Shown here: piece by piece, positions 18,010 through 26,215 of the stretch | Layout: each line of letters opens with the position of its first letter | How positions within the stretch are numbered: the stretch's first letter is position 1 | From: Pseudomonas azerbaijanoccidentalis | GTDB taxonomy: Bacteria; Pseudomonadota; Gammaproteobacteria; Pseudomonadales; Pseudomonadaceae | Assembly (NCBI RefSeq): GCF_019145495.1 | Contig: NZ_JAHSTU010000005.1 | Span: 124,001 to 188,000 of the forward strand | Direction of reading: 5' to 3' | Length of the DNA: 64,000 nucleotides | Notes under the pieces: model-generated | Seen by the model: the letters and a program-made list of their open reading frames with translations, nothing else | Databases searched by the model: none | What the model was told of the DNA's origin: nothing | Position numbers and translations under genes: made by a program

Positions 18010-19557
18010 TCAGATGCGGCGGTCGCAGTTTTGCCAATAGGCATCGCGAATAAGACGGCGAACCACTTTGCCGTTGGGGTTCTTCGGTAGTTCGCTGACA
18101 AAATCCACAGCCCGGGGTTTCTTGAACCCGGCCAGTGTTTTTGCGCAGTGATCGATGACCTCGACCTCACTCAGTTCGGTGCCCGGCTTGAGTACGATGA
18201 CGGCTCGCACCGCCTCGCCCCACTGCTCGTCCGGCACGCCGACGACTGCCGCCTCAAAGACTTGAGGCAAGTTGTAGAGCACCTGCTCGACTTCCGTCGG
18301 ATAAATATTGAAGCCCCCGGAAATGATCATTTCCTTCTTGCGGTCGACGATGAACACATAACCCTGATCGTCGACCGTCGCCAGGTCGCCGCTCAGGTAG
18401 TAACCATCGCGCATGACCTCAGCGGTGAGCTCCGGCGCTCGCCAGTAGCCCTGCATGATGTCCGGGCCCTTGACCACGATCTCGCCGATTTCACCCGGCT
18501 TCACATCCTGGAAGTCCTCGTTGACCACGCGCAGGTCGGTCTCGAAATAACAGCGACCGCAGGAGGCGAGACGCCGATAGTCGCCGTTCTCGCACAGGTG
18601 GTCCTGCTCGGTCAGTACAGTGACCAGCGAACAGGTTTCGCCGGCGCCATATCCTTGTGCCAGGATCGGCCCGAACACTTCGATGGCGCGCTTGACCAGA
18701 GAGGGCGCCATCGGTGCAGCGCCGTACATGACCAGACGCAGGCTGCTGAGGTCGTAACGCTCCACGCCCGGGAAGTTCACCAATCGGTTGATCATCGCGG
18801 GCACCAGGAATAGCCGGGTGACACCTTCACGTTGAATGCTTTCGAGCAGCAGTTGATCGTCGTAGCGTTCCAGCAGGAAGTTGCAGGCACCGACCGCCAG
18901 CAACGGCATCAACTGCATGCCACTGGCATGGGTGATCGGGCCAACGTGGGCCATGACATCGCCCGGCGCGGCACGCCGGGTGGGGCTGGCGATGCTCTTG
19001 CGGATCAGCGCCTTGCGATTACCGACGCTGAGCATGGCGGCCTTCAGCACACCGGAGCTGCCGGAGGTGTAATGCAACACGGCCAGTGCATCGTCCGACG
19101 GATCGCAACTGACCGGCTCCTGATCGCCTTGGCGCAGCAGTGCCGAGTAGGCGACATCACCGCCCTCTTCTCCCAGCGACACTATCAGACGCAGCGCGGG
19201 GACCTGGGCCCGACGCGTGGTCAAGGCCTCGGCCAGTACCGGAGTGGTGATCAGCGCGACGCTGCAAGAGTCATTGAGGATCTGGATGACCTCTTCCAGT
19301 GACAGGCGCGCATTGACGGGCACCTTCACGAGTCCGGCCTTATAGAACGCGACTTCGGCCTCGACCAGTTCAACCCGGTTCTCGGCGAGGATGGCGACGT
19401 GCTCGCCCGTGGTGATTCCCCGGCCCAGTAACGCCGAGGCAAGCTGGTTTGTACGCTGCTCTAGCTGAGCGAAGGTCACTCGCGTGTTGCGATCAATGAC
19501 GGCCATTCGCTCAGGCCAGTATTTGGCACTTCGACTGATTATTTTTCCAAGGTTCAC
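18010..19557 (-). CDS. Acyl-CoA ligase / AMP-dependent synthetase
   Basis: Adenylate-forming ligase of 515 aa that activates a carboxylic acid to its CoA thioester at the expense of ATP. The phosphate loop is YTSGSSGVLKA; YGAGETCS, GYYLSGDLATVDDQGYVFIVDRKKEMIISGG (in parts) and the C-terminal PKNPNGKVVRR with the catalytic Lys are all seen. It is the first gene of the minus-strand operon with the acyl-CoA dehydrogenase and MFS genes, divergent from the DUF1302 gene across 307 nt. Fatty or aryl/alicyclic acids are possible substrates; the sequence alone does not decide. Confidence 0.9.
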   Translation of the reverse strand: MNLGKIISRSAKYWPERMAVIDRNTRVTFAQLEQRTNQLASALLGRGITTGEHVAILAENRVELVEAEVAFYKAGLVKVPVNARLSLEEVIQILNDSCSVALITTPVLAEALTTRRAQVPALRLIVSLGEEGGDVAYSALLRQGDQEPVSCDPSDDALAVLHYTSGSSGVLKAAMLSVGNRKALIRKSIASPTRRAAPGDVMAHVGPITHASGMQLMPLLAVGACNFLLERYDDQLLLESIQREGVTRLFLVPAMINRLVNFPGVERYDLSSLRLVMYGAAPMAPSLVKRAIEVFGPILAQGYGAGETCSLVTVLTEQDHLCENGDYRRLASCGRCYFETDLRVVNEDFQDVKPGEIGEIVVKGPDIMQGYWRAPELTAEVMRDGYYLSGDLATVDDQGYVFIVDRKKEMIISGGFNIYPTEVEQVLYNLPQVFEAAVVGVPDEQWGEAVRAVIVLKPGTELSEVEVIDHCAKTLAGFKKPRAVDFVSELPKNPNGKVVRRLIRDAYWQNCDRRI

Positions 19558-19864
19558 TTTGTTGTTCTCGTCGACAGTTAAGACCGGGACGATCCTAAAC
19601 AGCGGCGCAACGGCAAACGTAATATCAGTTGTTGATGCCTGGCATAGCGGTTTTAGCTGGCTCGACTTGCCGTCTCAAAACCCCGCGTCAGCCATGCCAA
19701 AGTGTTATGGCAACAATCCAAAGACGCTATTTGTGAGCGGATCCGCCGCCTACCTATTATCCCTCGCGACCGACAACGAACAAGCCAACGGCAGTCAATA
19801 GCCAGGATGTTCGCTCCGTTGTCCCATCCCCTCACTCTCTAATAAGCACAATAAGAGGTTAAGA
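19558..19864. other. Divergent promoter region, ligase operon / DUF1302 gene
   Basis: No coding region is seen in these 307 nt. They hold an inverted repeat GCCAT-N11-ATGGC around 19692-19712, a short ATGCC/GGCAT element around 19635, and at the right end the 37-nt leader shared with the DUF1329 gene. Promoters for both directions must lie here; I cannot place -35/-10 boxes with confidence. Confidence 0.5.
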
Positions 19865-19868
19865 GTGA
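19832..19868 (+). repeat. 37-nt leader shared with the DUF1329 gene (copy 2)
   Basis: This leader and start region matches 14255-14291 (minus strand) at 35 of 37 positions; the two differences are A/G changes. It includes AGAGG, a 6-nt spacer and the GTG codon used as start here and possibly in the DUF1329 gene. Coding sequences diverge immediately after. Such tight conservation in a non-coding leader suggests a shared translational or RNA-binding control, or a recent duplication of the leader. Confidence 0.75.
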
Positions 19869-21718
19869 ACGCTATCTTTCCCGACCGGTTTCGGTCATCA
19901 CTGCTATTGCTATCGTGCAGCCTTCTCGCTGCCCCCGTTGATGCCATGCAATTTGAACTGGGTGAGATTGAAGGCCAGTTTGATTCGGCCCTGGCATTAG
20001 GTGTCGGCGTCAGCACAGCCAATCCGGACAAGCTGCAGGTGGCGGCCGCCAACGGTAATGACGGGCGGCGTAATTATCGATCCGGGGACGTGTTCTCGAC
20101 GATATTCAAAGGGACCCATGACCTGGAACTCAAACTCGACAACCTGGGCGTGTTTGTGCGCGGAACCTACTGGTACGACACCGCGCAGCGCGATCACAGC
20201 CAACGTTTCAAGGACATCGATGACAACAATCGCAAAACATCGGCAAAGACCGCTGGTTTCCAACTGCTCGATGCATTTGCCTATTACCTCTACGACATAA
20301 ACGGTGAACCAGGCTCGGCACGGCTGGGTAAACAAGTGGTGAACTGGGGCGAGAGCATTTTTATCCAGGGCGGTTTGAACGTCGTAAACCCCTTTAACCA
20401 GGCCGCCCTGCGCCGCCCGGGTTCGGAGGTCAAGGATGCGCTGGTGCCGGTCAACTTGCTGTACGTGACACAGAACATCAACGAAGCATTGTCCTTTGAC
20501 GCCTTCTATCAATTGGACTGGGAACAGACGCAACTGGACAACTGCGGCACATTCTTTTCGGCCAACGATTTCATACCCGAAGGTTGCGAGAGCCTCGACG
20601 TCGGCGGTCGACAGGTCAACCTCTCAACGGCAAATCGAGCCCTTGCGCCATTTGGCGTGGTCATGAACGAGGAAGGTGTACGCATCCCTCGAGCGGGCGA
20701 TCAGGATGCTCGCAACAGCGGCCAGTGGGGCTTGTCCATTCGCTGGTACGTCGCGCCGCTGGATGCCGAGTTCGGTGTTTACGCCGCCAACTATCACAGC
20801 CGTTCGCCTTATCTGGGAACGGTCAGTAGCCCGTATTACAGCAATACCGGTTTCGCTCCCCAGCTATGCCGCAACCTTGGGGTGCCATCGGCCGGCTGCG
20901 GCGCCTTTCTGGCTTCCAGCTCAGGCCAGACCCTGGCAGGTGCATTGCGCATGGGCACTTCCCAGTATCTCGCGCAATACCCCGAGGATATCCGCCTGTA
21001 CGGTGCGACATTTTCCACCACTCTGCGCACCGGCACGGCGCTTCAGGGCGAGCTGAGCTACCGGCCGAATATGCCCGTGCAACTCAATGGCACGGATGTG
21101 CTGCAGTCGCTGCTTAACGCCAACGGTCGCAGCCCTTTGTCCGAACCCGGGCAGCGACCCACGACCGACTCGACACTGTTCAATGGGTATCGGCGCAAGG
21201 AAGTCACCCAGGCACAGGTCTCGGCGATGCACTCTTTCGGCCAGGTCATGGGTGCGAACCAGGTGCTGTTGGTCGGTGAAGTCGGCGCCACCTATGTCGG
21301 CGGTCTGGAGGGGAACAACGGACCACGCTATGGCCGATCCGGCGCCTATAACAATGGCGAGCTGATCGACAACAGCGTCTGCCTGTCCATCTCGAACAGC
21401 CCTGAATATTGCAACGACGAAGGCTTCGTCACACCGTTCTCCTGGGGGTATCGGATGCGGGCGACCTGGAGTTATTCGGGCGTGATGCAGGGGTTGGACC
21501 TGCGACCCAACCTGTCTTGGTCGCATGACGTAAAGGGTTACTCGCCAGGCGACGGCTCGGCCTTCAACGAAGGTTCGCGCTCCGTCAGCCTCGGCCTGGA
21601 CGCGACGTTCATGAGCAAGTATTCGATGAGCCTGTCTTACACCGATTACATCGATGGCACCTACGGTACGCGCGGCGATCGCGACTTCGTGTCGATCGGT
21701 GTGGGTGCCACCTTCTGA
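19865..21718 (+). CDS. DUF1302 family outer-membrane protein
   Basis: Exported protein of 617 aa with a signal peptide (about residues 1-27, ending VDA) and a long beta-strand-rich body ending in a terminal Phe (GVGATF), as expected for an outer-membrane barrel. The segments ARLGKQVVNWGESIFIQGGLNVVNP and RPGSEVKDALVP are DUF1302 hallmarks. The start is GTG at 19865, with AGAGG 6 nt before it. Such proteins are found with DUF1329 partners and are thought to help move hydrophobic compounds across the outer membrane. It is followed after 18 nt by a secreted serine hydrolase, implying uptake linked to ester or amide hydrolysis. A second DUF1302 gene is at 55334. Confidence 0.87.
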   Translation: MNAIFPDRFRSSLLLLSCSLLAAPVDAMQFELGEIEGQFDSALALGVGVSTANPDKLQVAAANGNDGRRNYRSGDVFSTIFKGTHDLELKLDNLGVFVRGTYWYDTAQRDHSQRFKDIDDNNRKTSAKTAGFQLLDAFAYYLYDINGEPGSARLGKQVVNWGESIFIQGGLNVVNPFNQAALRRPGSEVKDALVPVNLLYVTQNINEALSFDAFYQLDWEQTQLDNCGTFFSANDFIPEGCESLDVGGRQVNLSTANRALAPFGVVMNEEGVRIPRAGDQDARNSGQWGLSIRWYVAPLDAEFGVYAANYHSRSPYLGTVSSPYYSNTGFAPQLCRNLGVPSAGCGAFLASSSGQTLAGALRMGTSQYLAQYPEDIRLYGATFSTTLRTGTALQGELSYRPNMPVQLNGTDVLQSLLNANGRSPLSEPGQRPTTDSTLFNGYRRKEVTQAQVSAMHSFGQVMGANQVLLVGEVGATYVGGLEGNNGPRYGRSGAYNNGELIDNSVCLSISNSPEYCNDEGFVTPFSWGYRMRATWSYSGVMQGLDLRPNLSWSHDVKGYSPGDGSAFNEGSRSVSLGLDATFMSKYSMSLSYTDYIDGTYGTRGDRDFVSIGVGATF

Positions 21719-21736
21719 GCGTAAAGGATAACAACC

Positions 21737-23062
21737 ATGCCTAAATGTCCCGCCCGGCCCGCATCTGGTAAGTCCACAGCCAATCTCGTACTGGGAGCCG
21801 CGCTTCTTCTCTGCAGCGCAACCTGTCCCGCCCTCGCCGCGAATGGCTCGGCTGCTAACGGCGTCATGCAAGGATTTCCCCCCACACCGGAGTTACGTGT
21901 GAACAAACTCAATGCCTTCCAACCGCCCTTCCTGCGCTGGTCAATACGTCACGCCCGTGAAGTGTCCGCGACGCGCAACATCGGTCGTGCTGCACACCCG
22001 CTGTCGTTGCTCGACGCTGCAATGCGCGATCTTGATCAAGTCACTTTCAAGGCCGGCGAGGAGGACCTGACGCTCGCCCGCTATCTGCAAGATACCTCGA
22101 CCGACGGGCTGATCGTGCTCCAGCGCGGCAACGTGATCTTTGAGCGATACCTGGAAGGATTCGAACCCGGCCAGCCACACATCTGGGCGTCGATGACCAA
22201 ATCGGTTACCGGCCTTTTGGCGGCGCAGTTCATCGCCGAAGGCAAGCTCGACCCGCAGGCGAAACTGGCCAGTTATGTCCCTGAGCTGAGCGGTACACCC
22301 TTCGGCGAGGCCACGGTGCAGGCCAACCTTGATATGCAGGTAGCCGTGGCATACCCCGAAGCGGTGCCACCTGACCTCGGCCTGTTCGCCGCGACCGGGT
22401 TGATCCCGCGTAACGCAACGATGCCCGGCGATATCTATGCCTTTCTGAAAATCGCGCAAATGGCCCCTGGTGAAGGCAGATTTTTTTACCAGAACGGTTC
22501 ACCCGAGGCGCTGGCTTGGGCCATGCGGCGTATATCTGGATTGAATTGGGCGCAACTGGTCCAGCAACGCATCTGGTCGCGCTTCGCCCAGGAAGACGCC
22601 TATGTCCAGATCGACGAATTGGGCACCGAGATGGCCAGCGGCGGGATCAGCAGCAACCTTCGCGATACTGCGCGCTTCGCCGAACTGGTACGCCGGGAAC
22701 TGGCCCAGAAGCCGAGCTCCGACAGCTTCAACCAGGCTGTGCGCAGTACCTTCCAGCCAGGCGACCCAACGATTTTCGCTCAAGGCAACCTCGCGCCAGG
22801 CCGGCCTGGTTATGCCTACCGCAACTATTGGTTTCAGCGTAATGATGGCGAAGGATCGGTGGAAGCCAGTGGTCGCTTTGGGCAAAAAATCTATATCAAC
22901 CCGAAGCGCGAAGTAGTCATCGTAAAATTGTCCTCGACCGCCGATCAAGCCAGGCGTGCCACCAGCGCAGATGGCGAAGCAAAGGTTGCTGCCCGGATGA
23001 TCGATTCACCGGTTACGTTCAATAACATGGTCAATGCAGTATTGGCGCAGTTGAGGGACTGA
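21737..23062 (+). CDS. Exported serine hydrolase, class C beta-lactamase/6-aminohexanoate-dimer hydrolase type
   Basis: Serine hydrolase of 441 aa with a signal peptide (about residues 1-35, ending ALAA). The SxxK motif is Ser152-Met-Thr-Lys155 (WASMTKSVTG) and a YxN motif appears in FFYQNGSPEAL, giving the catalytic triad elements of family VIII esterases and nylon-oligomer hydrolases. It is cotranscribed with the DUF1302 gene 18 nt upstream. A role as periplasmic esterase that releases an acid for the MFS/ligase operon nearby is plausible but inferred. A true beta-lactamase role is unlikely from the context. Confidence 0.85.
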   Translation: MPKCPARPASGKSTANLVLGAALLLCSATCPALAANGSAANGVMQGFPPTPELRVNKLNAFQPPFLRWSIRHAREVSATRNIGRAAHPLSLLDAAMRDLDQVTFKAGEEDLTLARYLQDTSTDGLIVLQRGNVIFERYLEGFEPGQPHIWASMTKSVTGLLAAQFIAEGKLDPQAKLASYVPELSGTPFGEATVQANLDMQVAVAYPEAVPPDLGLFAATGLIPRNATMPGDIYAFLKIAQMAPGEGRFFYQNGSPEALAWAMRRISGLNWAQLVQQRIWSRFAQEDAYVQIDELGTEMASGGISSNLRDTARFAELVRRELAQKPSSDSFNQAVRSTFQPGDPTIFAQGNLAPGRPGYAYRNYWFQRNDGEGSVEASGRFGQKIYINPKREVVIVKLSSTADQARRATSADGEAKVAARMIDSPVTFNNMVNAVLAQLRD

Positions 23063-23227
23063 AATCCGGGTGATGGATTGGGGAGTGGCTTTTGACCGTT
23101 TTTGGCCGCCCGCAAGTGATGCCAGCCGCTCCACAGAACTCGCAATTCAATGCCTCGCAACCTTGTCATTTGCCAAGGCTTAAGGCAGGGTCGATACCAC
23201 TGACATCTCTGCCAAAGGAGTCATCCC

Positions 23228-24361
23228 ATGTCAAAGCTATACCCCAGTATCGATCCTGAGGGGCTGGTCGAGTACTCAGTGGTCTACACCGACCGCTCGC
23301 TCAACCACATGTCGCAGTCATTTCAAGCGGTGATGAAGAACATTTCCAGCACCCTGAAACAGGTCTACAACGCCCAGGCTGTGGCGGTGGTTCCGGGCAG
23401 CGGCACCTTCGGCATGGAAGCGGTGGCGCGGCAGTTTGCCACCGGCCAGCAATGCCTGGTGATACGCAACGGCTGGTTCAGTTATCGCTGGAGCCAGATC
23501 CTTGAAATGGGCAACATCCCGGCAGCCACCACGGTGCTCAAAGCCCGACCGGTCGAAACGGGTCGCCAGGCGGCCTACGCCCCGCCCCCTCTGGACGAAG
23601 TGCTGGCAGCCATTGCCGCGCAAAAGCCGCAGATTGTCTTCGCCCCCCACGTTGAAACCTCATCAGGGATTATCCTGCCCGACGATTACCTGCAGGCCGT
23701 CGGCGACGCCGTGCATGCGGTGGGTGGCTTGTTCGTGCTGGACTGCATCGCCTCAGGCACGCTTTGGGTTGATATGCACAAATGTGCCGTCGACCTGCTG
23801 ATCAGCGCACCGCAGAAAGGCTGGAGCGCCTCGCCTTGCTGCGCCCTGGTGATGTTCAGTTCTTTGGCTCTTGAGCGCATCGAGCAGACGCAGAGCAGCA
23901 GCTTCGCCTGCGATCTGAAAAAGTGGCTGCAGATCATGCAGGCCTACGAACAGGGCGGACATGCCTACCATGCGACCATGCCCAGCGATTCCCTCGCGCG
24001 CTTTAATGAAGTGATGAAAGAGACGCAAGCCTACGGTTTCGACAAGGTCCGAGGTGAACAACAGGCGCTGGGCGATCGGGTGCGCGCCATGTTGACCGGC
24101 AAAGGCATCAAAAGCGTGGCCGCCGCCGGCTTTCAGGCCCCAGGCGTGGTGGTGAGCTACACCGAGGATGCCGACATCAAGAACGGCAAGAAATTTGCCG
24201 ACCACGGCCTGCAGATCGCCGCCGGCGTGCCGTTGCAATGCGACGAGCCGGCCGACTTCCAGACCTTCCGTATCGGTCTGTTCGGCCTGGAAAAGCTGCG
24301 CAATATCGAGCGCACGGTCAGCACCCTCGAACAGGCACTGGACGAGGTGATGGTTAACTAA
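23228..24361 (+). CDS. Class V PLP-dependent aminotransferase
   Basis: Fold-type I PLP enzyme of 377 aa resembling alanine-glyoxylate/serine-glyoxylate aminotransferases. VVPGSGTFGMEAVAR (about residues 54-68) forms the phosphate-binding region, Asp172 in FVLDCIAS contacts the PLP ring nitrogen, and Lys197 in SAPQKGWSAS is the Schiff-base lysine. AAAGGAG precedes the ATG. It stands alone between intergenic stretches and a terminator follows at 24378, so the context gives no pathway. Phosphonate (2-aminoethylphosphonate) or glyoxylate transamination are possible roles. Confidence 0.85.
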   Translation: MSKLYPSIDPEGLVEYSVVYTDRSLNHMSQSFQAVMKNISSTLKQVYNAQAVAVVPGSGTFGMEAVARQFATGQQCLVIRNGWFSYRWSQILEMGNIPAATTVLKARPVETGRQAAYAPPPLDEVLAAIAAQKPQIVFAPHVETSSGIILPDDYLQAVGDAVHAVGGLFVLDCIASGTLWVDMHKCAVDLLISAPQKGWSASPCCALVMFSSLALERIEQTQSSSFACDLKKWLQIMQAYEQGGHAYHATMPSDSLARFNEVMKETQAYGFDKVRGEQQALGDRVRAMLTGKGIKSVAAAGFQAPGVVVSYTEDADIKNGKKFADHGLQIAAGVPLQCDEPADFQTFRIGLFGLEKLRNIERTVSTLEQALDEVMVN

Positions 24362-24377
24362 GCCCTTATCCTGGCGT

Positions 24378-24409
24378 CATCACTGTCGCTTTAAAACGCC
24401 ACAGTGATG
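24378..24409. terminator. Hairpin after the aminotransferase gene
   Basis: CATCACTGT and ACAGTGATG form a 9-bp stem around a 14-nt loop, 16 nt after the aminotransferase stop. There is no clean T-run. Confidence 0.5.
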
Positions 24410-24446
24410 TCATCAGAAAGCAGGCGCATTAGTTGGAGGCGTTGCA

Positions 24447-25001
24447 ATGACAACAGCCGATGTGAAATCCCGATTCGAAGCAAAGCTTCTTCGTCCGGCC
24501 AAGGCTGGGAACGATACGACGTGGGCGTTCGTGGTTCTGCCAAAAGACGCGAGCGAACCGCTTCCGAGGCGAGGAAGGACGACCGTTGAAGGCACAATCA
24601 ATGGGCACCCTTTCCAGGCAACACTGGAGCCCGATGGTCAGCAAAGCCATTGGCTGCGGGTCAGTAGCGAGTTACTGGAAGCCGCAGGCGCGGCCGTTGG
24701 GGATATCGTTCCCATCGAACTGGCCCCTGTGAAAAAGGAACCCGAGCCTGACATCCCGGTAGACTTTGAAGAAGCACTGGCAGCCTCACCGGAAGCTCGT
24801 GAAATCTGGAACAAGACGACGACCATCGCACGCGTCGACTGGATTCACTGGATGACTTCAGCCAAGCAAGTTAAAACCCGCGCAAAACGAATAGGTGATG
24901 CCTGCGACATGCTTGCAGCCGGCAAAAAGCATGTTTGCTGTTTCGACCCGTCCGGTTACTACAGCAAGGCTTTCAGAGCGCCCGAGGCAGAAGATATTTG
25001 A
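24447..25001 (+). CDS. DUF1905 + YdeI/OmpD-associated domain protein
   Basis: Cytosolic protein of 184 aa with two modules. Residues about 6-90 form the DUF1905 domain (FEAKLLRPAKAGNDTTWAFV). Residues about 105-165 form a YdeI-like helical domain (FEEALAASPEAREIWNKTT). This fusion is common in Proteobacteria, but its biochemical role is not established. GGAGG precedes the ATG. There is no operon partner: the next gene starts 135 nt later. Confidence 0.85.
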   Translation: MTTADVKSRFEAKLLRPAKAGNDTTWAFVVLPKDASEPLPRRGRTTVEGTINGHPFQATLEPDGQQSHWLRVSSELLEAAGAAVGDIVPIELAPVKKEPEPDIPVDFEEALAASPEAREIWNKTTTIARVDWIHWMTSAKQVKTRAKRIGDACDMLAAGKKHVCCFDPSGYYSKAFRAPEAEDI

Positions 25002-25136
25002 ATGGCCATGAGTACGCCTGGCAATGCGTTCGCCTCGTTTCCCGTGACAGGGATATCGATGAGCGACGAGGATTTTTTCTTCAAGTAATGCGAGGACTTC
25101 GCTTCAGTCGAGGCGCCCAATTGCTTAGGATGGCGC

Positions 25137-25964
25137 ATGCCCTATCACATTATCTTGCTCGTACTTTTTGCAGCGCTCTTGCATGCCAGCTGGAATGCCG
25201 CATTGCGCGGTGGCGCCGACAGACTTTGGTCGATGACGATCATGTGCGTGGCGGTGGCCATCGCCAGCGTCGCAATCGCCTTGTTTTTGGAAGCTCCGGC
25301 CCAAACCAGCTGGTTCTACGCAGCGCTTTCAGCAGTGCTGCACGTTGGCTACAACTTGTTCCTGGTGCGCAGCTATAAGGTTGGAGACCTTGGGCAAACT
25401 TACCCTATATCTCGGGGCTCCTCGCCTATCCTGATTACCCTCGCGGCTTCGGTTTTTGCCGGAGAAACGGTTGGGCCCATCGCGATGATCGGCATTTTAC
25501 TGGTGTCCGGCGGAATCATTTCGCTGGCCTTCAGAGGGCGCAAGCTTGCCGTTCCCAGTCTGCCTTACGCCCTGGGAACCGGTTGTTTCATTGCGGCTTA
25601 CAGCGTGACGGATGGCATTGGCGTCCGCCTGTCCGGCGCGCCGATGGCCTACACGGTTTGGATGTGCGCCCTGTGGGGCATCCTGATGCCTCTGGTGTAT
25701 ATCGGCGTGCGCGACGCGAAGAGCTTATTTACCTTCCGACCCGGGTTCATGACGGCGTTCATCGGAGGGCTGATTTCACTCCTGGCCTATGGAATCGTCA
25801 TCTACGCCATGTCCGCCGCGCCCATGGGAGCGGTGTCGGCATTGCGCGAAACCAGCGTGTTGTTCGCGGCAGTGATCGGATATTTGTTCTTGGGCGAAAC
25901 ACTGACTGTCCGAAAGATACTGGCATGCGTGGTAATTGCCATCGGCACGATCATGATTGGCTGA
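25137..25964 (+). CDS. EamA/DMT-family transporter
   Basis: Inner-membrane protein of 275 aa with about ten hydrophobic segments in two EamA repeats. It begins MPYHIILLVLFAALLHASWN, typical of the drug/metabolite transporter superfamily, and the second repeat ends with PMGAVSALRETSVLFAAVIG and FLGETLTVRK. Members export amino acids, metabolites or drugs; substrate and direction are unknown here. The 135-nt gap before it holds only a possible 28-codon reading frame. Confidence 0.85.
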   Translation: MPYHIILLVLFAALLHASWNAALRGGADRLWSMTIMCVAVAIASVAIALFLEAPAQTSWFYAALSAVLHVGYNLFLVRSYKVGDLGQTYPISRGSSPILITLAASVFAGETVGPIAMIGILLVSGGIISLAFRGRKLAVPSLPYALGTGCFIAAYSVTDGIGVRLSGAPMAYTVWMCALWGILMPLVYIGVRDAKSLFTFRPGFMTAFIGGLISLLAYGIVIYAMSAAPMGAVSALRETSVLFAAVIGYLFLGETLTVRKILACVVIAIGTIMIG

Positions 25965-26004
25965 CGGCAGGGGCGCAAAGCCGAGTCAACTATGGGGTCG
26001 GTTA

Positions 26005-26046
26005 CTGCCCTTCGCGACAAGCAACGACCGGCCAAAAGCAGCCATT
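26005..26046 (+). repeat. Degenerate intergenic repeat, copy 1
   Basis: A 42-nt element ending CGGCCAAAAGCAGCCATT, related to the copy at 29749-29790 (CGGCCATTAGCAGCCATT). Similar short elements recur between genes in Pseudomonas genomes, as far as I recall; function unknown. Confidence 0.5.
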
Positions 26047-26110
26047 CTAATCCGGCGTCTGTACGATCGATTTACTTTGAAGTCCCCCCATTTTTTTAGC
26101 CAGTTAATCT

Positions 26111-26134
26111 AATTCGATCCGAATTACTCGAATT
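26111..26134. promoter_or_regulatory. AATTCG/CGAATT inverted repeat in an AT-rich region before the second alkylsulfatase
   Basis: AATTCG, ATC, CGAATT forms a perfect 6-3-6 repeat, and another CGAATT follows at 26129. The 26050-26215 stretch is much richer in A and T than its surroundings and must hold the promoter of the gene at 26216. Candidate operator; the regulator is unknown and no regulator gene is adjacent. Confidence 0.4.
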
Positions 26135-26215
26135 TTTTTTAATTCCTACTAGTTTTATTTGAGCCTGTCATTACCACTTTTGGTATAGCAAATTGCTACT
26201 AGAAGGAACTGGAAA

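Noticed and set aside
25002..25088. Short frame of 28 codons between the YdeI-like gene and the EamA gene
   Set aside because: It starts directly after the previous stop, but there is no good ribosome site or recognisable family, and it is too short to support from sequence alone.
26193..26212. Possible sigma-54 promoter (TTGGTATAG...TTGCT) before the second alkylsulfatase
   Set aside because: The GG and GC elements are 11 nt apart instead of the required 10, and the -24 part is poor (TGGTATA against TGGCACG).
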